64,000 bases of DNA, from the NCBI RefSeq assembly GCF_002179555.1, contig NZ_NHOU01000002.1:248001-312000 (forward strand), written 5' to 3'. The notes beneath the pieces are model-generated. The model made no database searches and was not told the origin of the DNA. It worked only from the letters and a program-made list of their open reading frames with translations. Source of the DNA: Salinicola salarius (GTDB taxonomy: Bacteria; Pseudomonadota; Gammaproteobacteria; Pseudomonadales; Halomonadaceae). The position numbers and the translations under genes were made by a program. Shown piece after piece: positions 46,060 to 53,287 of this stretch (positions are counted from its first letter, which is position 1; every line of letters begins with the position of its first letter).

Positions 46060-46203
46060 CGTTCTTCTCCTCCATCGCTCATCGGTCATTGCCACCACGA
46101 CGTCTCGACCACCCTGGCGGGACGTCTCGAATCTCATCCGGCTGGCCACCCGGCCCGGCGTCGGCGCCTCGTGACGCAACGGCCGCCGTTTATCACCTGA
46201 CGC

Positions 46204-46483
46204 CTATGTTGAACATATGAAAAATAAGTACAACATAGACTTTCGGAGCAAATACCTCCGAAGCGAACCGGCGTAATCTAGCGGTGAAGGTCATTGTTCG
46301 GCACGAAGGGTTTCTCCACGATTTGCCTGACGATATTGATTAGCCAGAATAAAACTGCCTTCATCCGATCCGTTTTCAGCATGTCGCGTCACCAGAAAGG
46401 CATGGCCATGGTTTCGCAGTTATACCAATGTCTAGCCAATACGCATATTGCACTCAATGGTCATAAACCATAGCTTCATTGAG
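46204..46483. promoter_or_regulatory. Palindromic sites in the AraD1/tctC divergent region
   Basis: The 474-bp space 46060-46533 has no gene I can support but several inverted repeats. CTATGTTG / CAACATAG is at 46204-46238 and TTCGGAG / CTCCGAA at 46242-46262. CTCAATG / CATTGAG at 46453-46483 encloses ATGGT-CATAA-ACCAT (46457-46471). The last resembles the TGGT-N-ACCA operators of FCD-type GntR regulators. The region is AT-rich compared with the flanks, as expected for a divergent promoter. Confidence 0.5.
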
Positions 46484-46533
46484 CGAAATGCAGGTTCATA
46501 ACCACACAAAATATCCCCGCCGAGGAACATGCC

Positions 46534-47511
46534 ATGAAGACGTCAATAACCAGAAGTCATCTCGCAGGATTGCTCGGATTGTCGTTACTGCTGCCGCTGC
46601 CGGCAATGGCCGACTATCCCGAGAAGCCGATTACGTTGATCGTTCCCTGGGCGGCCGGCGGGGGCACCGACGCGACCGCTCGAACCATCGCTGCCGCGCT
46701 GGAAGAGGAGCTGGGTCAGACGGTCAATGTGGTCAACCGAACCGGCGGGAGTGGCGTGGTCGGACATACCGCCATGGCCATGGCCAAGCCGGATGGCTAT
46801 ACGCTCGGTCTGATCACCGGCGAGATCAACATGATGCACTGGCAGGGACTGACGCAGCTCACCTACCAGGACTACACGCCGATCGCCCAGATCAACTACG
46901 ACTACGCCGGCATCCAGGTCGCCGCCGACGGCCCGTTCGACTCGGTCGAATCGCTGGTCGAACAGGTCAAGAACGAGCCTGCCCGAACCTATACCGCTTC
47001 CGGTACCGGACAGGGTGGCGTCTGGCATCTGGCCTTCGCCGGCTTCCTGCTGGATCAGGGAATGGAGGCCGATCGCGTCTCGTGGATACCCAGCCAGGGC
47101 TCGGCCCCGGCGATGACCGAAATGGCAGCCGGCAGTATCGATATCGTCCCGAGCTCGGTCCCCGAAGGGCGCTCGATGATCGATGCTGGCAAGGCCAGGA
47201 GCCTGGCGATCATGGCGCCGGAGCGGCTCGACAGCTTCCCCGACGTCCCGACTTTGAAGGAAGCGATCGGCAGCGACTACGCCATCGGCGAATGGCGCGG
47301 CATCGCCGGTCCCAAGGGGATGGATCCGGCCGTCGTCGAGACCCTCGAGAAAGCGGTCGAAGCTGCCTACAACAGCGACACCTACCAGAACTTCATGGCC
47401 AAGCAGGGCTTCGGCACTGAATGGCGGGGCGCGGACGATTTCGGCAAGCTCATGGCCGAACAGGACGAGCGCTTCGGCAAGATCGTCGAACAGGTAGGTC
47501 TGGCCAAGTGA
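46534..47511 (+). CDS. tctC: Tripartite tricarboxylate transporter binding protein (TctC/Bug)
   Basis: 325 residues with a signal peptide ending near PAMA before DYPEKP. The Bug-family start YPEKPITLIVPWAAGGGTDATAR is diagnostic, followed by NRTGGSGVVGHTAMA. It captures an organic acid in the periplasm for the TctAB membrane pair that follows. The location next to pentonate-degrading genes suggests a sugar acid rather than citrate. The long divergent region upstream carries its promoter. Confidence 0.93.
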   Translation: MKTSITRSHLAGLLGLSLLLPLPAMADYPEKPITLIVPWAAGGGTDATARTIAAALEEELGQTVNVVNRTGGSGVVGHTAMAMAKPDGYTLGLITGEINMMHWQGLTQLTYQDYTPIAQINYDYAGIQVAADGPFDSVESLVEQVKNEPARTYTASGTGQGGVWHLAFAGFLLDQGMEADRVSWIPSQGSAPAMTEMAAGSIDIVPSSVPEGRSMIDAGKARSLAIMAPERLDSFPDVPTLKEAIGSDYAIGEWRGIAGPKGMDPAVVETLEKAVEAAYNSDTYQNFMAKQGFGTEWRGADDFGKLMAEQDERFGKIVEQVGLAK

Positions 47512-47539
47512 TCCGACGACCCGACCGGGAGACGACCTC

Positions 47540-48034
47540 ATGAGAGATTTCCTGCTCGGACTGGCGTTCATGATCGGCGGCGGCGTGGTCATTGCCGTCG
47601 CCCAGACCTATCCGACCATGCCGGCGCTGCAGTTCGGCCCGTCACTGTTCCCCTCGCTGATCGGCGGGGGAATGGTGGTCGGCGGGCTGCTGCTGGCACT
47701 GACTCGGGTGGGTCAACTCAGGAACGCGCTCGCCGGTCCTCGCGCGGGTCCACACACCCTGGCGACGCGCTACGATTACCGCGGCCTGTTGATCTCGCTG
47801 CTGCCCTGCGTGCTGATCGTGTTCTACATCCTGGCCAGTGAATTTCTGGGCGCGCCGCTGTGTATGGCGGTGAGCATGCTGGTCCTGATGCTGATGCGTG
47901 GCGCCAGGCTATGGCTTGCGCTGATCGTCTCGATCATCGTCGCCGTGGCAATCTATGTGCTGTTCTCGCGCTACCTGCTGATCCCGCTGCCGGAAGGCAC
48001 CCTTTTCTCCCAAACCCTTCCCTTCGCCTGGTGA
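47540..48034 (+). CDS. tctB: Tripartite tricarboxylate transporter small membrane subunit TctB
   Basis: 164 residues, four hydrophobic helices, low sequence conservation as usual for TctB. The QFGPSLFPSLIGGGMV segment near the first helix is a family mark. GGGAGACGACCTC precedes ATG 47540. Sits between tctC and tctA in the standard C-B-A order. Confidence 0.88.
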   Translation: MRDFLLGLAFMIGGGVVIAVAQTYPTMPALQFGPSLFPSLIGGGMVVGGLLLALTRVGQLRNALAGPRAGPHTLATRYDYRGLLISLLPCVLIVFYILASEFLGAPLCMAVSMLVLMLMRGARLWLALIVSIIVAVAIYVLFSRYLLIPLPEGTLFSQTLPFAW

Positions 48035-48040
48035 CTGCTC

Positions 48041-49558
48041 ATGGACGCTTTTCTGCAAGGCCTGGCAATGGTGTTCAACCTCCAGACGATGCTGGTCATC
48101 GTCGCGGCGGCCGTTTTCGGGCTCTTCGTCGGTGCCATACCCGGCTTGACCGCTACCATGGCGGTGGCACTGCTGGTGCCGATCACGTTCTATATGGATG
48201 CCACCCCGGCCATCGCCGCGATCGTGGCGACGTCGGCGATGGCGATTTTCGCCGGTGATATCCCCGGCACCTATCTCAACATTCCCGGCACGCCGGCATC
48301 GGCGGCCTACGTCGGTGAATCCTATCGACTCGCGCAGAAGGGGCGCGCCCGCGAAACGCTGGGCACCAACCTGGTCTGTTCGGTCATTGGCGGGCTGTTC
48401 GGCACGATGGTGCTGGTGTTCGTGTCACCCTCGCTGGCCGAAATGGCGCTCAATTTCAGCTCCTTCGAATACTTCTGGCTGGCGCTGCTGGGCCTGAGCA
48501 GCTCGATCTTCATCGCCATCGGATCCCGGGTCAAAGCCTTCCTGTCGCTGACGGTGGGCCTGCTGCTGTCGACCGTGGGGCTGGACATGATGAGCGGTGC
48601 GCCCCGCTTCACCTTCGGCGTTCCCGACCTGATGGCCGGGATCAACTTCATCCCGGTGATGATCGGCATGTTCGCGCTGAACGAGATCATGATGTTCTAC
48701 GGCTCGCGGGTCGAGGAACGCCATGTCCCGGTGACAGCGAAGGACAGCGTCTTCCTCAAGGCGCCGGGGCACATCAAGACCTACTGGCGTAACGTCCTGC
48801 GTGGCAGCTCCCTCGGTACGCTGATCGGCGCGCTACCCGGTGCCGGAGCGGACATCGCCGCCTGGATCGCCTACGCACTGGGCAAGAGCCGCTCCAAGGA
48901 GAAGGAAAAATACGGCACGGGCCATATCGAGGGTATCGTCGACGCCAGCTCCGCCAACAACTCCGGCATCAGCGGCGCTTGGGTCCCGGCGCTGGTGTTC
49001 GGCATCCCCGGCGACACCATTACCGCCATCGTCATCGGCGTGCTCTACATGAAGGGCATGAACCCCGGCCCGACGATCTTCATGAATGGCGGCGGTCAGG
49101 TCTATGCGCTGTTCACGGTGTTCTTCGTCGCCAACCTGATCATGCTGCCCATCGGCTATCTCGCCATCCGCGCCTCGAAGGTGTTCATCCTGACACCGCG
49201 CAAGATCCTGATGCCGGTCATCCTGAGCTTCTGCATCGTCGGCGCCTTCGCCATCAACAACTCGATCACCGATATCTGGATCATGCTGATCATCGGACTG
49301 GTGGCCTTCGTGCTCGCCCGCAACGACTTCCCGATGGCCCCCGCCATTCTCGGACTGGTGCTCGGCAGTACCCTGGAGAACAGCTTCATGAGCTCGATGC
49401 TGAAATCCAACGGCGACCTGCTAGCCTTCTTCGAGCGGCCGATCAGCGCCGCGCTGGGCGCGCTGGTCATCCTGATATGGCTGTTGCCTTCACTGATCCG
49501 CCTGTTCCGCCGCTGGCGTAGCACGCCACAACCCAGCCACAAGCCGAGGTCCTCATGA
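48041..49558 (+). CDS. tctA: Tripartite tricarboxylate transporter large membrane subunit TctA
   Basis: 505 residues, about twelve helices. Family blocks GLFVGAIPGLTATMAVALLVP, LNIPGTPASAA, the second-half GTLIGALPGAGADIAAWIAY and FGIPGDTITA are all present. It is the main channel of the TTT system. The stop codon overlaps the next gene's start (ATGA), linking transport to the following dehydrogenase. Confidence 0.95.
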   Translation: MDAFLQGLAMVFNLQTMLVIVAAAVFGLFVGAIPGLTATMAVALLVPITFYMDATPAIAAIVATSAMAIFAGDIPGTYLNIPGTPASAAYVGESYRLAQKGRARETLGTNLVCSVIGGLFGTMVLVFVSPSLAEMALNFSSFEYFWLALLGLSSSIFIAIGSRVKAFLSLTVGLLLSTVGLDMMSGAPRFTFGVPDLMAGINFIPVMIGMFALNEIMMFYGSRVEERHVPVTAKDSVFLKAPGHIKTYWRNVLRGSSLGTLIGALPGAGADIAAWIAYALGKSRSKEKEKYGTGHIEGIVDASSANNSGISGAWVPALVFGIPGDTITAIVIGVLYMKGMNPGPTIFMNGGGQVYALFTVFFVANLIMLPIGYLAIRASKVFILTPRKILMPVILSFCIVGAFAINNSITDIWIMLIIGLVAFVLARNDFPMAPAILGLVLGSTLENSFMSSMLKSNGDLLAFFERPISAALGALVILIWLLPSLIRLFRRWRSTPQPSHKPRSS

Positions 49559-50610
49559 CCCGATATGATGCCGCCGCCCTGCATTCGACGCTGGTTACCC
49601 TGTTCGAGGAAAACGGCGTAAGCCCGGAGGTGGCGGAAACCACCGCACGCATTCTGGTCGAGGGGGACCTGCTCGGCCATCACACCCATGGGGTGAAGCT
49701 GGCCAACGGCTACCTCAAGGATCTCAAGGCGGGCCATGCCTGCGGCGATCACGAACGGCTCGAAATCCAGCAGAACAGCCCGGTCGCGGCGCTGTTCGAC
49801 GGCCACTACCTGCTGGGGCCGTACCTCGTCCAGCGTGCGCTGGACCACTGCCGCGAGGCGGCCACCACCTTCGGCATCGGCATGGTCAGCCTCAAGCGCT
49901 CGCATCACATCGCCTGCCTGGCGGCGTACCTGCAGCCGTTGGTCGAGGCCAACCTGGTGCCGCTGATCCTGACCTCGGACCCGGCGGTCGCCTCCGTCGC
50001 CCCTTATGGTGGGCTGGATCGCGTCTACACGCCGAACCCATTGGCGATCGGCATTCCGGGGCGCGAGCAGCCGATGCTGATCGACGTCAGCATGTCGACC
50101 ATCACGAACGGCACCGTGGGCAAGACCCGCGCGGCCGGCGAAAAACTCGACCATCCGGCGATCCTGACCGGCCAAGGCGAGATCAGCGACGACCCCGAGG
50201 ACTACTTCGCCTCGCCCGAAGGGAGCATTCTGCCGCTGGGGGAACTCGCCTTCGGCCACAAGGGCTTCGCGCTGGGGCTGATGGTCGAAGCGCTGACCTC
50301 CGCCCTGTCCGGTTTCGGCCGCAAGGACGCCCCCGAGGGCTGGGGCGCTTCGGTGATGGTGATGGTGATCGATCCGGCCCGCTTCGGCGGCACCGAGTCG
50401 TTTCTCGACGAGACCGATCATGTCGCCAGACGCTGCCTCGACAGCCGGCCGCGCGACCCCGCCAGGCCGGTGCGTCTGCCCGGTCAGTCCGGCCTGGCCC
50501 GGCGCCGGGACTATCTCGACAACGGCATTCCCCTGCCCTCGGACGTGGTCGAGGCCATGCGCGATGCCGTGGCAGACTCATCTCTGGCCGGCAAGACAGC
50601 CTTCGGCTAG
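49555..50610 (+). CDS. Ldh2/malate-dehydrogenase-type NAD(P) oxidoreductase
   Basis: 351 residues. The malate/L-lactate/ureidoglycolate dehydrogenase family (YlbC/YiaK-like) is indicated by EGDLLGHHTHGVKLANGY, the catalytic-His region SLKRSHHIACLAAYL, TPNPLAIGIPG and GELAFGHKGFALGLMVEAL. Members reduce or oxidise 2-keto/2-hydroxy acids. Translationally coupled to tctA, so the substrate is probably imported by the TTT system. The exact reaction is unknown. Its stop codon is the first bases of element copy C. Confidence 0.85.
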   Translation: MTRYDAAALHSTLVTLFEENGVSPEVAETTARILVEGDLLGHHTHGVKLANGYLKDLKAGHACGDHERLEIQQNSPVAALFDGHYLLGPYLVQRALDHCREAATTFGIGMVSLKRSHHIACLAAYLQPLVEANLVPLILTSDPAVASVAPYGGLDRVYTPNPLAIGIPGREQPMLIDVSMSTITNGTVGKTRAAGEKLDHPAILTGQGEISDDPEDYFASPEGSILPLGELAFGHKGFALGLMVEALTSALSGFGRKDAPEGWGASVMVMVIDPARFGGTESFLDETDHVARRCLDSRPRDPARPVRLPGQSGLARRRDYLDNGIPLPSDVVEAMRDAVADSSLAGKTAFG

Positions 50611-50781
50611 GCACTGTCTGAAAAGTACTGCGCTCGCCCATGCGGCGTTAAAAATCGGCTGGAGCGCCAGCCCGGTCAAAATGCTCATTTACACCCTGTA
50701 AACTGGAGCGCCAGCCCGGTCCGCTTTCGCCGATTTTTGCCTTGCCTGGCCTTCGCTCGTCGACTTTTCAGACAGCACCTA
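50608..50781. repeat. Intergenic structured element, copy C (174 bp)
   Basis: Outer arms TAGGCACTGTCTGAAAAGT / ACTTTTCAGACAGCACCTA (17/19), inner arms AAAAATCGGC / GCCGATTTTT (10/10), centre TTTAC-ACCCT-GTAAA. It keeps both shared blocks. It is 29 bp longer than copies A and B because a 19-bp sequence, CTGGAGCGCCAGCCCGGTC, appears on each side of the centre (50659-50677 and 50703-50721). It begins at the stop codon of the Ldh2-type gene and ends 43 bp before an FAH-fold gene, a setting very like copy B. Confidence 0.87.
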
Positions 50782-50824
50782 ACAAGCACACATCCCTTTC
50801 GACTCGACAGGAGCTCTGTTTTTC

Positions 50825-52009
50825 ATGACCCAACCCAATGATCCCGGTCGCCTTCACGACAACTGTCTTCCCGAAGATGCCGATCAGGCGCTGCTGGTGG
50901 GGCGCGTCTGGCTGACCAGCGATGATGGCCGCGCCGGCCCGGCGCTGGTAGCGCTGCGCGGCGAGGTATTGGTCGACCTTTCCGAGCATGTCTCGACCAT
51001 GGCCGACCTGCTGGAACGCGACGACGCCGCCTGGCTCGCCCGTGAAGCGCCGGGTAACAGCGTTGGCACGCTGGCAGAAGTGCTCGCCAACAGCCACGGG
51101 GACGCACCGCGCGCGCCCTATCTGCTGGCCCCCTGCGACGTGCAGGCGATCAAGGCGTGCGGCGTGACCTTTGCGGTCAGCCTGCTGGAGCGGGTGATCG
51201 AGGAGCAGGCGGGCGGCGATCTCAAGCGCGCTGCCGAACTGCGTCAGGAGATTCAGTCGCTGATCGGTGGCGATCTGTCGCGGATCAAGCCGGGCTCGGA
51301 AGAGGCGATGGCGCTCAAGGCGGAGCTGCAGGCGCGTGGCGGCTGGTCGCAGTACATGGAAGTGGGTATCGGCCCCGATGCCGAGGTGTTCTCCAAGGCG
51401 CAGCCGCTGTCCGCCGTCGGTCATGGCGCCCGCGTCGGGCTGCACCCCGCCTCCGAGTGGAACAATCCGGAGCCGGAGATCGTGCTGGCTGTAGACGCAC
51501 AGGGGCAAGTGCGTGGCGCCACGCTGGGCAACGACGTCAATCTGCGCGACGTCGAGGGTCGCAGCGCCCTGCTGCTGGGCAAGGCCAAGGACAACAACGC
51601 CTCCTGTTCGATCGGGCCGTTCATCCGGCTGTTCGACGAGCACTTCGGCATCGACGACGTGCGCAATGCACAGGTATCACTGCGCATCGAGGGCGCGGAC
51701 GACGACTTCCTGCTGGAAGGACAGAGCGACATGCGCGAGATCAGCCGCGATCCGCTGGATCTGGTGGCGCAGACCTACGGCGTCCATCATCAGTACCCGG
51801 ATGGCTTCATGCTGTTTCTCGGTACCATGTTCTCGCCGATTCAGGACCGTGACGGCGAAGGCCAGGGCTTCACTCACCACATCGGTGACCGGGTGACCAT
51901 CTCGACGCCCAGGCTGGGGTCGCTGAGCAACGTCGTCGATCGCAGCGACCGCCTACCGCCCTGGACTTTCGGCATCCGCGCATTGCTGGCTCACCTCGGG
52001 CAGCACTGA
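50825..52009 (+). CDS. xylX: FAH-fold 2-keto-3-deoxy-D-xylonate dehydratase (XylX) type
   Basis: 394 residues from ATG 50825 (AGGAG upstream). The long FAH-fold subgroup of the Weimberg pathway: IKACGVTFAVSLLERVIEEQ, WSQYMEVGIGPDAEVFSKAQ, WNNPEPEIVLAVDA, GNDVNLRDVEGRSALLLGKA and the C-terminal PPWTFGIRALLAHL match the XylX family as I remember it. It would dehydrate 2-keto-3-deoxyxylonate to 2-oxoglutarate semialdehyde, the step after XylD. It differs from both other FAH-fold proteins in the window (32811 and 45052). Confidence 0.82.
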   Translation: MTQPNDPGRLHDNCLPEDADQALLVGRVWLTSDDGRAGPALVALRGEVLVDLSEHVSTMADLLERDDAAWLAREAPGNSVGTLAEVLANSHGDAPRAPYLLAPCDVQAIKACGVTFAVSLLERVIEEQAGGDLKRAAELRQEIQSLIGGDLSRIKPGSEEAMALKAELQARGGWSQYMEVGIGPDAEVFSKAQPLSAVGHGARVGLHPASEWNNPEPEIVLAVDAQGQVRGATLGNDVNLRDVEGRSALLLGKAKDNNASCSIGPFIRLFDEHFGIDDVRNAQVSLRIEGADDDFLLEGQSDMREISRDPLDLVAQTYGVHHQYPDGFMLFLGTMFSPIQDRDGEGQGFTHHIGDRVTISTPRLGSLSNVVDRSDRLPPWTFGIRALLAHLGQH

Positions 52010-52051
52010 CGCCGGTTCGGCGTGAGCCCGAAGCCATCGCTTCTGCCTCTG

Positions 52052-52078
52052 CTGCCGACGCTGCCTTGGCGTCGGCAG
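52052..52078. terminator. Bidirectional hairpin between xylX and the LysR gene
   Basis: Perfect ten-base stem CTGCCGACGC / GCGTCGGCAG, seven-base loop, followed by TTAAAATT on the plus strand. It lies between two convergent genes, only eight bases from the LysR stop. Confidence 0.6.
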
Positions 52079-52085
52079 TTAAAAT

Positions 52086-53018
52086 TCAGGGTTCGTCACG
52101 CATCAACAGCGTATCGATGAACTCGCCAACCACATCGGAAATCTCCTCTCCCTTGCGGGTCAACACGCCGTAGTAGCCCAGCGGTTCGCCGATCACCAGC
52201 GGCAGCGCGGTGAACTTGCCCGCCGAAATGGCCGTCTTGAGCACCGATGTCGGCAGCAGGGCGATGGCATCCGACGAGCTGACCAGTTGCAGCGTGGTCT
52301 GCGTCGAGGTGGTTTCCACCACGTTGCGCGGCGTCGCGACTCCGGCTTCGGCCAGCGCCACCTCGAACAACCCCCGCATGGGGCTGCTCATGGGATGCAG
52401 CACCCAGGGCCAGCGCACGACCTCGCCCAGGCCGGGCGGGCGCTCGCACAGCGGGTGCCCCGCCCGCACCACGATCGAGACCGGCTCTGCCTGAAGAGGC
52501 AGGAAGTCGAACAGGTGATGCTGAGCGTGTTCTGTCACGCGTCCGATGACCACGTCCAGCCGTTTGTACTCCAGGTCCGCCAGCAGCCGATCGCTGGAAT
52601 TCTCGAACAGGCTGACCGCCAGTTGCGGCCGTCGCGACTTGATCGTGGTGATCGCCTTGGGCAACAGCAGCGGTGCCGCGCCAGGGACCGCGCCAATGAC
52701 CAGCTTGCCGTGGCCCCCTTCACGCAGCGATACCAGATCGTCTATCAGCCGATCGGTGTCGTTGAGGATCGTCCGGGCGTAACGCACCAGCAGCCGCCCG
52801 GCGTCGGTGATCTCCATGCTGCGAGGCTGGCGATAGAACAGCGTCATGCCGAAAAAGGTCTCGATATCCTTGAGCATCTTGCTGGCCGCCGGCTGGCTCA
52901 TGTTCATATGGCGAGACGTGGCGTGGAGATTGCGACTTTCGTCCAACGTGACAAGCAACGCGAGATGCTTGATACGCAGCCAACCCTTGACGTGATTACG
53001 ACTATCGTTGGACATCAT
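52086..53018 (-). CDS. LysR-family regulator
   Basis: 310 residues. N-terminal helix-turn-helix LALLVTLDESRNLHATSRHM, then MSQPAASKMLKDIE, and a substrate-binding domain of GbpR/CbbR-like type. It is divergent from L-fuconate dehydratase and the second TRAP operon, so it most likely activates them on sensing a sugar acid. Two ATGs are adjacent at 53018 and 53015; either could be the start. A symmetric T-N11-A site lies at 53050-53064. Confidence 0.88.
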   Translation of the reverse strand: MMSNDSRNHVKGWLRIKHLALLVTLDESRNLHATSRHMNMSQPAASKMLKDIETFFGMTLFYRQPRSMEITDAGRLLVRYARTILNDTDRLIDDLVSLREGGHGKLVIGAVPGAAPLLLPKAITTIKSRRPQLAVSLFENSSDRLLADLEYKRLDVVIGRVTEHAQHHLFDFLPLQAEPVSIVVRAGHPLCERPPGLGEVVRWPWVLHPMSSPMRGLFEVALAEAGVATPRNVVETTSTQTTLQLVSSSDAIALLPTSVLKTAISAGKFTALPLVIGEPLGYYGVLTRKGEEISDVVGEFIDTLLMRDEP

Positions 53019-53049
53019 TCCGATCCGGATAAGCCTTTGGTCAAAGACA

Positions 53050-53064
53050 ATAACCCCCGGTTAT
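53050..53064. promoter_or_regulatory. Candidate LysR box
   Basis: ATAACC-CCC-GGTTAT, a perfect six-base inverted repeat containing T-N11-A, 32 bp before the LysR start in the divergent region to L-fuconate dehydratase. Confidence 0.5.
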
Positions 53065-53287
53065 CGAGGTTGCAAAAAAAAAGATTGGTCAGCGGCAACG
53101 AGCGCCAATTAGTCTGACAAGACATCGCCAAAAGGCAGCCAGCGCTCACGATGGCTTTTCTTGAAATAGCCGCACCAATTAACTGGAATCGTACGACTAA
53201 AGATATCGAATTTTTGTCCGTTATTTTTCGAAATTCCCCATAGAAATCGTGACAACCTTCATCCATAAGGCAAGGAATCTCGTCAGC

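Noticed and set aside
31557-50781. Intergenic elements as integron attC sites or insertion sequences
   Set aside because: There are no RYYYAAC/GTTRRRY ends, no integrase or transposase gene, and no target duplications that I can see.
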